This document shows, piece by piece, positions 43,819 to 53,239 of a stretch of 64,000 nt of DNA. Made by a program: the position numbers and the translations under genes. How positions within the stretch are numbered: the stretch's first letter is position 1; each line of letters begins with the position of its first letter. The notes below the pieces were generated by a model, which saw only the letters and a program-made list of their open reading frames with translations, was not told where the DNA came from and searched no databases. The stretch spans positions 5,279,001 through 5,343,000 of the forward strand of contig NZ_CP036533.1 in assembly GCF_024585265.1 (NCBI RefSeq). The letters run 5' to 3'. The stretch is from Bradyrhizobium sp. WBAH42. GTDB taxonomy: Bacteria; Pseudomonadota; Alphaproteobacteria; Rhizobiales; Xanthobacteraceae.

Positions 43819-43841
43819 GACGGACGCCGATCTCAGAAGAC

Positions 43842-43867
43842 AAAAGCCCGGCTCGCGCCGGGCTTTT
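43842..43867 (+). terminator. Rho-independent terminator after the caspase-like gene
   Basis: AAAGCCCGGC and GCCGGGCTTT pair perfectly around a TCGC loop and are followed by TT CG. It lies 24 bases after the stop codon. Confidence 0.9.
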
Positions 43868-43899
43868 TCGTTGGTATGGACGGTGTTGCAGCATATTCC

Positions 43900-43984
43900 G
43901 TCATTGCGAGCGCAGCGAAGCAATCCAGAATCTTTCCGCGGAACAAGTCTGGATTGCTTCGTCGCAAGAGCTCCTCGCAATGAC
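43900..43984. repeat. Palindromic intergenic repeat, GTCAT...ATGAC type
   Basis: An 85-bp element. The ends GTCATTGCGAG (43900-43910) and CTCGCAATGAC (43974-43984) are perfect inverted repeats, and inside them GAAGCAATCCAGA and TCTGGATTGCTTC are also perfect. The whole forms a long hairpin. Confidence 0.9.
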
Positions 43985-44060
43985 GAGGATAGGGATGCGC
44001 GCCAAGCGGATGTCACAGTCCGCGGAGAGACGCCGCTGGTCCGACATGCCGGGTCGGAGC

Positions 44061-44300
44061 CTATTTCCCCGCCGCCTTGCGCAGCGCCTCGTTGATGCGG
44101 TCCTGCCAGCCGGGACCGCCCTCCTGGAAGAACTCCAGCACGTCCTGGTCGATCCGCAGCGTGACCTGCTCCTTGATGCCGGGAACGGCGTTTTGCTTGG
44201 GCGGCGGCGCGGCGACCTTCGCCGTCACTTTCTTGAACGCCGCCTCGGCTTCCGTTCTGGCATCGCCAAGCGTGCGCGGCCGCCTCGGTTGATCTGCCAT
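44061..44300 (-). CDS. Orphan BrnA-like antitoxin (79 aa)
   Basis: The C-terminal half EQVTLRIDQDVLEFFQEGGP then GWQDRINEALRKAA is the BrnA/DUF4415 ribbon-helix-helix pattern. No brnT toxin gene adjoins it. Its ATG lies 3 bp after the cysK stop (TGA GAC ATG), so it is almost certainly cotranscribed and translationally coupled with cysK. It may be an orphan regulator that has lost its toxin. Confidence 0.75.
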   Translation of the reverse strand: MADQPRRPRTLGDARTEAEAAFKKVTAKVAAPPPKQNAVPGIKEQVTLRIDQDVLEFFQEGGPGWQDRINEALRKAAGK

Positions 44301-44303
44301 GTC

Positions 44304-45281
<978 letters not shown>

Positions 45282-45503
45282 GATGAACTCCCTGAGGCGA
45301 CGATCTGCACGTCTGTCGCGGCCTTGCGCAGTTACGGACAGCTTGCGGCGACACGCAAGCGGCAATGCAGCACATGTTAAATACGCTGCATCGCAAAATC
45401 ACGTGAGCTCTAATTAGCAGAAAACCAACGCATTTGTGTTGCGACCTCGTCAACTGATTCTGCTTATGTTAGACTTAGGTCTTAAAACAGGGAGGTCAGC
45501 ACG

Positions 45504-45722
45504 ATGTCAGCAGTTGCTGAAGTGATGTCGACCGTAACGCTAAGGCGTGATCCGCGTTGCAGTGAGTTGCCGACCTGTCCCGTCTGCGCCGACTCCATGG
45601 TCGCCGCTGAAGCATCTGCCTACGTCTCGGACCACATGATCAGCTATCTCTGGACTTGCGACAATTGCGGCTACGGCTTCGTGACCAAGCATGCCGTGAA
45701 GCGGCGGATCGTGTGCAACTGA
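45504..45722 (+). CDS. Small zinc-ribbon protein (72 aa)
   Basis: CPVC ... CDNC (TCPVCADSMVAAEASAYVS, then ISYLWTCDNCGYGFVTKHAV) indicates a zinc ribbon separated by about 23 residues. GGGAGG precedes the ATG. Common short protein in Bradyrhizobium; function is unknown. It ends 15 bp before the convergent tgt gene. Confidence 0.72.
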   Translation: MSAVAEVMSTVTLRRDPRCSELPTCPVCADSMVAAEASAYVSDHMISYLWTCDNCGYGFVTKHAVKRRIVCN

Positions 45723-45737
45723 GTTTGGACCGTTGAT

Positions 45738-46883
45738 CTAGCGCGGGGCGATATCGCCCCTCGCCCAGTCCGTGCGCGTGCGCTGATAGAACTCCTCGAA
45801 ATTTCCGCGTGCGATCGCGTCCCTGATGCCCTGCATCAGGAACTGGTAGTATGCGACATTGATCTCGGACAGCAGCATCGCCCCCAGCGTCTCGCCCGCC
45901 TTGACGAGATGATGGAGATAGGCGCGCGCGCAGTTGCGCGTCGACGGCCATGAGCTCTCTTCATCGAGCGGGCGCGGATCGTCGGCATGGCGCGCATTGC
46001 GCAAATTCACCTGGCCGTAGCGCGTGAACGCGACGCCGTGCCGGCCATTGCGCGTCGGCATCACGCAATCGAACATGTCGATGCCGCGCTTCACCGCTTC
46101 GAGGATGTCGTCGGGCGTGCCGACGCCCATCAGATAGCGCGGCCGCTCCTTCGGCAGCAGCGGCGCGGTCTCGTCGATCATCGCCAGCATCACCGCCTGC
46201 GGCTCGCCGACGGCAAGCCCGCCGATCGCATAGCCATGGAAGCCAATCCCGACCAGGCCTCTCGCGCTCGCATGACGAAGCTCGGGCACGTCGCCGCCCT
46301 GCACGATGCCGAACAGCATGTAGCCGTCCGGGGCGGTCTCGAAGGCGCGCTTGCTTCTCTCGGCCCAGCGCAGCGACAATTGCATCGCGCGCTCGATGTC
46401 GGCGGGCTCGGCGGGCAGCCGCACGCATTCATCCATCTGCATGGCGATGTCGGAGCCGAGCAAACGCTGCACCTCGATCGAGCGCTCCGGCGACAGCTCG
46501 ACCTTGGCGCCATCGATATGCGAGCGGAAGGTGACGGCGTGCTCGCTGACCTTGCGCAAATCCGCCAGCGACATCACCTGGAAGCCGCCGGAATCGGTCA
46601 GCATCGGTCCGTTCCACCCGGTGAACTTCTGCAGGCCCCCGAGCGCCGCGATCCGCTCGGCGCTCGGACGCAGCATCAGATGATAGGTGTTGCCGAGCAC
46701 GATGTCGGCGCCGGCATCGCGCACCTCGCGCCAGTGCATGCCCTTCATGGCACCGGCGGTGCCGACCGGCATGAAGGCCGGGGTGCGCACCACGCCATGC
46801 GGAGTGGTCAGCCGCCCGGTGCGTGCGGCCCCGTCGGTGGCGAGCAACTCAAAGTGATTGGGAAGGTCATTGTCGGGATTCAT
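45738..46883 (-). CDS. tgt: Queuine tRNA-ribosyltransferase (Tgt), zinc-site cysteines missing
   Basis: Exchanges guanine-34 of GUN tRNAs for preQ1 in the queuosine pathway; queA (52149-53222) encodes the next enzyme. The 381-residue length is normal. The catalytic aspartates are in [12 protein letters not shown] and [12 protein letters not shown]. In E. coli the zinc ligands are Cys302, Cys304, Cys307 and His333; here the aligned sequence is S-S-W-P-S-T (about 310-315), so all three Cys are gone and only a shifted Cys318 remains. The His in YLHHL is kept. The start at 46883 is the first Met of [14 protein letters not shown]. Confidence 0.93.
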   Translation of the reverse strand: MNPDNDLPNHFELLATDGAARTGRLTTPHGVVRTPAFMPVGTAGAMKGMHWREVRDAGADIVLGNTYHLMLRPSAERIAALGGLQKFTGWNGPMLTDSGGFQVMSLADLRKVSEHAVTFRSHIDGAKVELSPERSIEVQRLLGSDIAMQMDECVRLPAEPADIERAMQLSLRWAERSKRAFETAPDGYMLFGIVQGGDVPELRHASARGLVGIGFHGYAIGGLAVGEPQAVMLAMIDETAPLLPKERPRYLMGVGTPDDILEAVKRGIDMFDCVMPTRNGRHGVAFTRYGQVNLRNARHADDPRPLDEESSWPSTRNCARAYLHHLVKAGETLGAMLLSEINVAYYQFLMQGIRDAIARGNFEEFYQRTRTDWARGDIAPR

Positions 46884-47003
46884 GGCGGTGCTTATTGCGT
46901 GTCGGAGGAAGCCGATCAACCCGCCAAGCGGCGCTAAAGCCCGGTTGGTGCTTCAGACTGGGACACCGTCCAACGCACGGACCGTGTTCCGCACACTTGT
47001 CAA

Positions 47004-47028
47004 ACAAAACGATACAGTGTAGTTTTGT
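47004..47028. promoter_or_regulatory. Probable TetR operator upstream of the patatin-like gene
   Basis: ACAAAACGATACAGTGTA followed by GTTTTGT: 7-bp arms ACAAAAC and GTTTTGT around an 11-base centre, with the core AAACGATACrGTrTrGTTT. It overlaps a possible promoter (TTGTCA at 46997-47002, 17 bases, TAGTTT). A close copy is at 49226-49247. A TetR gene lies between the two sites. Confidence 0.65.
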
Positions 47029-47077
47029 CCTTGGTGGCTGGACGAGATGCCGCGGCGTAACCCGCCGGCGGCGGTAG

Positions 47078-48286
47078 ATGCGTGATCGCCAGCCACCGAC
47101 AATGCCGTACCCTTCGTGTTCGACCGACGCATCCGCCTCCTCGCGTGACCGGATCAGGCAGATTGGCTTCGGCCTGATCGGATTGGTGGTCCTGATCTGC
47201 AGCCTGTCACTCGGCGCCTGCACCTCCCTGCCTCGCACGCCCTACACGGCCACTGAGGCCAGCGTCTCGCGCGTGCTGAATATCGACGGGCTCAGGCGCT
47301 ACGCCGACGAGCCGGTTACCAGGTTCAGCTTCGAGAAGGACTACAGCACCGCGACGAGAACCTATCTCGCCCTCTCCGGCGGCGGCGCTGACGGCGCCTA
47401 TGGCGTCGGCGTGCTCAACGGCTGGACCGCAGCGAGAACCCGCCCCACCTTCTCGGTCGTCTCGGGCGTCAGCACCGGCGGCCTGATCGCGCCGTTTGCG
47501 TTTCTCGGACCGCAATATGACGACACGCTGAAGGAGGTCTACACCAGCGGCATCGCGGAGAGCCTCCTGAACGACCCCAGCATCGTGCGCGTGCTGTTCG
47601 GATCCGGCCTGTTCGGCAACACCAGGCTGCGCGAGCTCGTCGCGCGCTACGTGGGGCCCGAGATCATGGCGCAGGTCGCGCGCGAGCACGCCAAGGGCCG
47701 CAAGCTGCTCGTGGTGACGACCGACCTCGACACGCAGCGCACCGCGATCTGGGACATGGGCAAGATCGCCGCGGTCGGAACGCCCGAGGCGCTCAAGCTG
47801 TTTCGCGACGTGATGGCGGCCTCCGCCAGCATTCCCCTGGTGTTTCCGCCCATCATGATCGATGCCGAAGGCCAGGGCCGCAAGTTTCAGGAGATGCATG
47901 TCGACGGCGGCGTGACGGCGCCGGTGCTGACCCTGCCGGAAGCTCTGCTGTTCCAGAGCGGCCGTTTGCCGGGCAATGCGAAGATGGACATCTACATCCT
48001 CGTCAACAAGAAGATCGAACGCAATTTCGAGCTGGTGTCCAACGGGACCATCGACGTCGCCTCACGCAGCCTGTCGGCGATCACCCAATCGCAGACCCGC
48101 TCGATCATCTTCTCGACCTACGATTTCGCCAAGCGCAACCGCCTCGGCTTCCATCTCTCCTATATCGCGCGCGACTATCCCGCCCCGCCGTCGGAAGGGT
48201 TCGATACCGCCTATATGCGGGCGCTGTATCAGTACGGATACGAGAAGGCTGCATCCGGCCAGGCCTGGACCTCGACGCTGCCGTAG
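47078..48286 (+). CDS. Patatin-like phospholipase, lipoprotein
   Basis: A 402-residue protein with an N-terminal membrane segment and lipobox (LSLGAC, Cys about 48) that would anchor it in the membrane. The patatin fold follows: ALSGGGADGAYGVG (oxyanion loop), GVSTGG with the nucleophile Ser132, and VDGGVTAPV with Asp276. The catalytic Ser/Asp dyad is intact, so acyl-hydrolase activity is likely. The start may be ATG 47078 or 47102. A probable TetR operator lies 50 bp upstream, and the TetR gene follows 134 bp downstream. Confidence 0.87.
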   Translation: MRDRQPPTMPYPSCSTDASASSRDRIRQIGFGLIGLVVLICSLSLGACTSLPRTPYTATEASVSRVLNIDGLRRYADEPVTRFSFEKDYSTATRTYLALSGGGADGAYGVGVLNGWTAARTRPTFSVVSGVSTGGLIAPFAFLGPQYDDTLKEVYTSGIAESLLNDPSIVRVLFGSGLFGNTRLRELVARYVGPEIMAQVAREHAKGRKLLVVTTDLDTQRTAIWDMGKIAAVGTPEALKLFRDVMAASASIPLVFPPIMIDAEGQGRKFQEMHVDGGVTAPVLTLPEALLFQSGRLPGNAKMDIYILVNKKIERNFELVSNGTIDVASRSLSAITQSQTRSIIFSTYDFAKRNRLGFHLSYIARDYPAPPSEGFDTAYMRALYQYGYEKAASGQAWTSTLP

Positions 48287-48420
48287 GCCGGCACGAGGGA
48301 ACGAGGCCCTATCGAGACCGTTGACGATACGGCCATTTCGGCCAGATTCGCGATGACGCCCCGGTTGCTGCGCGTTATAGAGCAAAGACGACCGTCAGAA
48401 ACGCGCAGGAATCATTGGGC

Positions 48421-49167
48421 ATGGGATTGACTGCGACCAAGGCAAGACCGGCAGCGCCACGGCGCGAGGTGCCGAAATCGCGCGGCGGCCGGCCGACCAA
48501 GACCGCCGCGATCGAGCGCGATCAGCGGCTGATCGAGGTCGCCACCCGCCTGTTCCTGGACCGCGGCTTCGATGCGACCTCGCTCGATGCGGTCGCGGAA
48601 GCGGCGCGGGTCAGCAAGCCCACCGTCTATTCCCGCTATGGCGACAAGCGCGGCCTGTTCGCCGCCGTGCTGAGGCGCGAGATCGAGCGCTGGCTTGCGC
48701 CGCTGTCGGCGGCGGCGGAGACGCAGCTCTCCAGCGCCTCGAACATTCCGGTCGAGCAGCGGCTGGTCGAGATCGGGCGCGAGATGCTGACCTTCACCTG
48801 CGGCCCCGATGCCGTCGCCTTCAGCCGCATGATGACGGCGCAGGCCATCAACTTTCCCGACGTCGCCAAGCTCGGCAAGGAGGAAGGCTGGCTCAAGGCC
48901 GTCGCCACCACGGCGCGCTTCTTCGACCATCTGGTGGCGCAAGGCGCGCTCGATGTCGAGGACACCACCATCGCAGCCGAGGTGTTCCTCGACGTCGTCG
49001 TCGGCCACACCCACCGCATGGCGACGTTCGGAACGGCGCTCGAGATGAAGTCCGCCGAGAAGCGCATGCGCGCGGCGATCAAGCTGTTCCTGGCGGGCGC
49101 GCTGGGACCTGCCGACCGCGTCCAGGGCGGCCCGAAACTCACGCCGCGGCGCCGCTCCGCCCGCTGA
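48421..49167 (+). CDS. TetR/AcrR-family regulator (AefR-like)
   Basis: A 248-residue regulator. The N-terminal HTH shows AATRLFLDRGFDATSLDAVA-type sequence (here EVATRLFLDRGFDATSLDAV, EAARVSKPTVYSRYGDKRGL); the C-terminal helical domain fits the AefR-like group. ATG 48421 is preferred over an upstream TTG; AGGA lies upstream. Two near-palindromes of the same sequence lie in front of the genes on both sides, so this protein most likely represses both the patatin-like and the PepSY genes. The ligand is unknown. Confidence 0.88.
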   Translation: MGLTATKARPAAPRREVPKSRGGRPTKTAAIERDQRLIEVATRLFLDRGFDATSLDAVAEAARVSKPTVYSRYGDKRGLFAAVLRREIERWLAPLSAAAETQLSSASNIPVEQRLVEIGREMLTFTCGPDAVAFSRMMTAQAINFPDVAKLGKEEGWLKAVATTARFFDHLVAQGALDVEDTTIAAEVFLDVVVGHTHRMATFGTALEMKSAEKRMRAAIKLFLAGALGPADRVQGGPKLTPRRRSAR

Positions 49168-49225
49168 CAATTCCGTGAGCTTGCGGACTTTCCCCGAGGC
49201 GGATGGCGTGGCGTCATTGACCGAA

Positions 49226-49247
49226 ACAAAACGATACGGTATGGTTT
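49226..49247. promoter_or_regulatory. Second probable TetR operator, upstream of the PepSY gene
   Basis: ACAAAACGATACGGTATG followed by GTTT. It shares 17 of the first 19 bases with the site at 47004-47022 and is almost palindromic around ATACGGTAT. It lies about 180 bp before the PepSY start, and a TATAAG is just downstream at 49251. Confidence 0.62.
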
Positions 49248-49423
49248 AATTATAAGTCGGTACGGGCCGCTTTTTCACCAGCCCCAAAGAGGTCCGGACC
49301 GCTTCGATCGCCATTGCGGGTACAGTACAGCCTGCCGCGGCGCTCGGCGGCCGGCCGATGCCCAAGGCCGGCCGCGAATTCTTTACGATCATCCGGCACA
49401 CTCGCTGGCCGAGGGTTTCGAGC

Positions 49424-50026
49424 ATGACCACTGCCAAACGATGGACCTCGTACCTGCTTGCGGTCGCAATGCCCGCGCTGCTCTTCGCCGCGCCGGTACA
49501 GGCCGTCGTGACCGCGAGCACGCCGACCGCGCTTCACAGCGACACAGATGGTGATGCCGAAGCGGACCGCCAGGCAGTCAGCCGCGAAATAGAGCGATTC
49601 CGCGGCTCGTCGATCACGATCAGCCAGGCCATGGCGATTGCCGAAGCCCGCCATGCCGGCGCCACCACCGCCGATGTGAGCTTCGACGGCGGCTCGGGCG
49701 TGCCGGTCTACCGGGTAAAGACCCTGCACAACGACCGGATCTGGCGCCACACCATCAATGCCGCGACGGGCGAATTCGTCGGCGGAGAAGCCGCCCTCCC
49801 CCTTACCGAGCTCGACCGCGAGGACCGCAGCAACCTCGCAGCGCTAGGTGCGATCAGGCACCGCCTCTCCGATGCCGTGCGCGTCGCCGAGCGCGCCGCT
49901 GCGGGCAAGGCGATCAGCGGCGGGCTGGTCCGCGAACGCGGCCGGCTGAACTTCTCGATCGTCGTCGTCAGCGGCGACGATCTCAAGGAGGTCACCCTGG
50001 AGCCGCCGGGCGCCAAGGCGAAATAG
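49424..50026 (+). CDS. Secreted protein with two PepSY-like domains
   Basis: A 200-residue exported protein: signal peptide (YLLAVAMPALLFAAPVQA), then a PepSY domain (about 50-118: ISQAMAIAEARHAGATTADV ... VPVYRVKTLHNDRIWRHTIN, ATGEFVGG) and a second, more diverged one to the end (LSDAVRVAERAAAGKAISGG ... LNFSIVVVSGDDLKEVTLEP). PepSY domains often inhibit proteases in the periplasm. ATG 49424 gives the signal peptide. The upstream operator suggests co-regulation with the patatin-like lipoprotein. Confidence 0.82.
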   Translation: MTTAKRWTSYLLAVAMPALLFAAPVQAVVTASTPTALHSDTDGDAEADRQAVSREIERFRGSSITISQAMAIAEARHAGATTADVSFDGGSGVPVYRVKTLHNDRIWRHTINAATGEFVGGEAALPLTELDREDRSNLAALGAIRHRLSDAVRVAERAAAGKAISGGLVRERGRLNFSIVVVSGDDLKEVTLEPPGAKAK

Positions 50027-50093
50027 CGGGTGCTAAATAGCGGGTGCCGAATAGCGGCACGCCGCCCCAGGCATCGACCGGGCCGAAAAGCCA

Positions 50094-50122
50094 TTGACGG
50101 GGGCAAGACTCTCCCGCATAAG
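50094..50122 (+). promoter_or_regulatory. Sigma70-like promoter of the asd leader
   Basis: TTGACG (50094-50099), 17 bases, then CATAAG (50117-50122). Transcription should start near 50128-50131, which is at the ATG of the leader ORF; the leader mRNA would be leaderless or nearly so. Confidence 0.65.
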
Positions 50123-50130
50123 TCGCCGCC

Positions 50131-50202
50131 ATGTTCACGACCACCAAACGCACGACCAAAACCACCACGGCCGAAGGGGCCCGGGGAGGCGTGCGCGCGT
50201 AG
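50131..50202 (+). CDS. Threonine-rich leader peptide of the asd attenuator (23 aa)
   Basis: Reads MFTTTKRTTKTTTA then EGARGGVRA: eight Thr, two Lys and one Arg in the first 13 residues. Thr codons are ACG ACC ACC, ACG ACC and ACC ACC ACG, with no ATG or long ORF in the other frames that would explain the stretch. It lies directly after a promoter and before a terminator and asd. In classical thr and trp attenuators the ribosome stalls at such codons when the amino acid is short. ACGACC at 50137-50142 and 50152-50157 can pair with GGTCGT at 50202-50207 just after the stop. No ribosome-binding site is visible, as expected if leaderless. Confidence 0.82.
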   Translation: MFTTTKRTTKTTTAEGARGGVRA

Positions 50203-50233
50203 GTCGTCGACTTAAACGCATCAGCTCTACGGC

Positions 50234-50265
50234 AAGCCCCGCCCTCGATGGCCCGGGGCTTTTTT
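50234..50265 (+). terminator. Attenuator terminator upstream of asd
   Basis: AAGCCCCG (50234-50241) and CGGGGCTT (50254-50261) form an 8-bp stem, with further GCC/GGC pairing in the loop, followed by an uninterrupted T-run to 50265. Upstream GGGGC (50176-50180) or CGGGG (50182-50186) in the leader ORF could pair with the left arm as an antiterminator. Confidence 0.9.
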
Positions 50266-50292
50266 GTTGTCTAAAACGCAATGGAGGACAAA

Positions 50293-51318
50293 GTGAGTAA
50301 CGATCCCGTCGTCGCGATTGTCGGCGTCACCGGTGCGGTGGGCGCCGAATTCATCGCCACCATGGACAAGCGTGGTTTCCGCGTCGGCAAGCTCAAGGCA
50401 CTGGCGAGCGCACGCTCGGCCGGCAAGACGGTGTCGTTCCGCGGGCACAGTGTGGTCATCGAGGAGTTGACCGAGCGTTCTTTCGACGGCGTCGACATCG
50501 CGCTGTTCTCCGCCGGCGGCAGCATCTCCAGGAAGTATGCGCCGATCGCGGTCAAGGCCGGTGCCGTCGTGGTCGACAACTCCTCCGCCTTCCGCATGGA
50601 CCCCAACGTGCCGCTGGTGATCCCCGAGATCAACGCCAGCCGCATCCGTGACCACAAGGGCATCATTGCCAACCCGAACTGCGCCGCGATCACCGCCCTG
50701 GTGCCGCTCTGGCCGATCCACCAGAAGAACCGCATCAAGCGCGTGATCATCTCGACCTATCAGGCGGCTAGCGGCGCCGGCGCCGCCGCGATGGAGGAGC
50801 TCGTCGAATCCACCCGCGCCAATCTCAACGGGCAGGTCTATACGCCCAAGGTGATGCCGCACCCCTACGCCTTCAACCTGTTCAACCACAACACCGCGAT
50901 CGACCCCGAGACCGGCTACAACGACGAAGAGACCAAGGTCATCAAGGAGACCCGCAAGATCTTCGAGGACGAGAGCATCGCCGTCGGCGTCACCTGCGTG
51001 CGCGTGCCGGTGCTGCGCGCCCATTGCGAAGCCATCACCTTCGAATGCGAGAAGCCGATCACCGAGGACCAGGTCCGTGCCATCATGGCGCAGGCCCCCG
51101 GCGTCAAGGTGATCGACGACCGCGCCAAGAACTACTTCCCGATGCCGATCGACGCTTCGGGCCAGGACGACGTGCTGGTGGGCCGCATCCGCAAGGATCT
51201 CAGCGACGCTAGCGGCCATTCGATCTCGATGTTCGTGGCGGCGGATCAGCTGCTCAAGGGCGCCGCGCTGAACGCAGTGCAGATCGCCGAGCTCCTGCCG
51301 CAGCGGGTGATGGCGTAG
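50293..51318 (+). CDS. asd: Aspartate-semialdehyde dehydrogenase
   Basis: Makes aspartate semialdehyde from aspartyl phosphate with NADPH, at the branch point to lysine/diaminopimelate, threonine and methionine. The 341-residue length is normal. VAIVGVTGAVGAEF is the NADP loop and NPNCAAI holds the nucleophile Cys130; the C-terminal MFVAADQLLKGAALNAVQIAE is typical. The start is the GTG at 50293, because GGAGG (within an upstream in-frame ATG at 50281) is then at perfect spacing. The Thr-rich leader, terminator and promoter upstream suggest transcription attenuation. Confidence 0.95.
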   Translation: MSNDPVVAIVGVTGAVGAEFIATMDKRGFRVGKLKALASARSAGKTVSFRGHSVVIEELTERSFDGVDIALFSAGGSISRKYAPIAVKAGAVVVDNSSAFRMDPNVPLVIPEINASRIRDHKGIIANPNCAAITALVPLWPIHQKNRIKRVIISTYQAASGAGAAAMEELVESTRANLNGQVYTPKVMPHPYAFNLFNHNTAIDPETGYNDEETKVIKETRKIFEDESIAVGVTCVRVPVLRAHCEAITFECEKPITEDQVRAIMAQAPGVKVIDDRAKNYFPMPIDASGQDDVLVGRIRKDLSDASGHSISMFVAADQLLKGAALNAVQIAELLPQRVMA

Positions 51319-51456
51319 CAGCGAGATGTGCAGGTGGGCAAAGGCGCGCAAGCGCCGTGCCCACCATTTCGCTCCGGCATTTAAAGGACGGTGGGCATGC
51401 TTCCGCCTTCGCTCTTCGAGCTACCGCGGGCAAAGTCGCGGCGGCTTACCGTGCCG

Positions 51457-51851
51457 TCAGCTCAACGCCGCCACGATATCTGTCTTGGCAAAATCGGCTC
51501 CTTTGAAGAGCAGCGGTTCCGAACGCAGTTTGGCAAGAGCGTAGACCGTACAATCGACGATATTGAGCTGTGCCGAATGTCCTCCACCCCGCCAAACCGT
51601 TGAAACGCTTCGAACGCAGCTTTGGCCATCTCGGCGTCGAACGGCACGACGACAATTCCCGCGGTCTCCAGTAACTCGTCGAAAAACGCCACAGCCGCTG
51701 CTCCGAAGCGAGCAGAGAGAACGATCTTGGCTTCCAGGACCGCGACTGCCGACATCGACAGGATGTCGGCATCCAGCATCGCTGTCCGGTAGAGTTGTCC
51801 ATCCGGCTCATTGGTTACGGTCGCGATGATCGCAGACGTATCCACTAACAT
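51457..51851 (-). pseudogene. vapC: VapC-type PIN-domain toxin, frameshifted
   Basis: The start MLVDTSAIIATVTNE and the conserved Glu (VLEAKIVL) are those of a PIN RNase. Near 51587 the frame is lost after QRFGG; the next frame continues as a normal VapC: GGHSAQLNIVDCTVYALAKL then RSEPLLFKGADFAKTDIVAA and LS stop. The span of 395 bases is one short of a multiple of three, so one G is missing from the GGCGGGG run. The third acidic residue (in NIVDC) is thereby lost from the product. The ATG overlaps the vapB stop by one base. Confidence 0.85.
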
Positions 51852-52093
51852 CAGGACGGTAGCCCGAAACGATCGTAGCCCAGAATTTCGTCAGCAGATC
51901 GGGAATCCAGAACCGGCAAGCCAGCGGTCCGCTCGAAGAACGAGGTCAGAGCGGCCCTTCTATCTGTCGTCGGCGTGCCGACACGAGACAAGCGCTCCTC
52001 AATAGCGCGCTCCAGCGCCGTCTCGATGTCTTCCCCCGTCAGACGGGCGAGGCGCTGGGCAAGCTCATCGACTTTCGCGGAACGGATGTTCAT
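51851..52093 (-). CDS. vapB: VapB-type antitoxin
   Basis: An 80-residue protein of the Rv0623/VapB transcription-factor type: MNIRSAKVDELAQRLARLTG then EDIETALERAIEERLSRVGT at the DNA-binding end, and a C-terminal toxin-binding part ending LDSRSADEILGYDRFGLPS. The start at 52093 fits the family; a longer frame is not supported. It overlaps vapC by one base (TGATG). With the partner broken, the antitoxin may still bind its operator. Confidence 0.85.
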   Translation of the reverse strand: MNIRSAKVDELAQRLARLTGEDIETALERAIEERLSRVGTPTTDRRAALTSFFERTAGLPVLDSRSADEILGYDRFGLPS

Positions 52094-52148
52094 CGGCCAA
52101 TCGATCCTTGCAACGGCGTGAACAGCATACCACACGGATGCCGCCGGG

Positions 52149-53222
52149 TCACTCCCGAGCCCGAAACAGCAAACACGCATCCCCATACGAATAGAACCGG
52201 TACCCGCGCGCGATCGCATGCGCATAGGCCTGCTTCATCGTCGCGAGCCCGGAGAAGGCCGACACCAGCATGAACAGGGTCGACTTCGGCAGATGGAAAT
52301 TCGTCATCAGGACATCGACCGCGCGGAAGCGATAGCCGGGCGTGATGAAGATCGACGTCTCGGCGGCGAATGGCTGGATCGTGCCGTCCTCGCTCGCGGC
52401 GCTTTCCAGCAGCCGCAATGACGTGGTGCCGACCGCAACGATGCGGCCGCCGCTCTTCCGCGCCGCGTTGAGGCGCTCCGCCGTCTCGGCCGAGATCGTG
52501 CCCCATTCGGCATGCATCTTGTGGGCTTCGGTGTCGTCGACCTTCACCGGCAGGAACGTCCCCGCCCCGACATGCAGCGTCACCCGGTTGATGCCGACGT
52601 CGCGGTCGCGCAGCGCTTGCTCAAGCGCCGGCGTGAAATGCAACCCCGCGGTCGGCGCTGCAACCGCGCCTTCATTGGCCGCGAACATGGTCTGGTAATC
52701 CGCAAGATCCTGATCGTCGGGCGTGCGCTTGGAGGCGATGTAGGGCGGCAGCGGCGGGCTGCCGAGATCGGCGATGGCCTGGTCCAGCGCCGGGCCGTGG
52801 AACGAGAACGACAGCGTCACCTCGCCCTCGGTGCCCTTGGCCTCCACCTCTGCGTCGAGATGGCCGAGCAGGCAGACCTTGCCCTCGTTGCCGAAGCGGA
52901 TGCGATCGCCGGGGACGAGCTTCTTCGCCGGCTTCACCAGCGCCTGCCAGCGCGAGCCGTCGAGCCGCTTGATCAGCGTCGCCTCGATCTTCGGCTCGGT
53001 CTCGCGGCCAATGCGGCGGCCCTTCAATTGCGCCGCAATCACCTTGGTGTCGTTGACGACGAGCTGGTCGCCGGACCTCAGCCATGTCGGCAGGTCGGCG
53101 ATGGTCTGATCGCGCAGCGCGCCGTTCTCGACGACCAGCATCTTCGCGGAATCGCGCGGGCTCGCCGGGCGCAAGGCGATGCGCTCGGCGGGCAGGTCGA
53201 AATCGAAGAGGTCGGTGCGCAT
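52149..53222 (-). CDS. queA: S-adenosylmethionine:tRNA ribosyltransferase-isomerase
   Basis: Transfers and isomerises the ribosyl part of SAM to make epoxyqueuosine in tRNA. The 357-residue length is normal. Signature stretches are [29 protein letters not shown], ...[18 protein letters not shown] and [15 protein letters not shown], with [20 protein letters not shown] near the end. It works after Tgt, encoded 5 kb away. The ATG at 53222 is the first Met and fits the family. A GTCAT...ATGAC repeat separates it from the upstream cyclophilin. Confidence 0.95.
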   Translation of the reverse strand: MRTDLFDFDLPAERIALRPASPRDSAKMLVVENGALRDQTIADLPTWLRSGDQLVVNDTKVIAAQLKGRRIGRETEPKIEATLIKRLDGSRWQALVKPAKKLVPGDRIRFGNEGKVCLLGHLDAEVEAKGTEGEVTLSFSFHGPALDQAIADLGSPPLPPYIASKRTPDDQDLADYQTMFAANEGAVAAPTAGLHFTPALEQALRDRDVGINRVTLHVGAGTFLPVKVDDTEAHKMHAEWGTISAETAERLNAARKSGGRIVAVGTTSLRLLESAASEDGTIQPFAAETSIFITPGYRFRAVDVLMTNFHLPKSTLFMLVSAFSGLATMKQAYAHAIARGYRFYSYGDACLLFRARE

Positions 53223-53239
53223 GAGCGAGCTTGGTCGGT

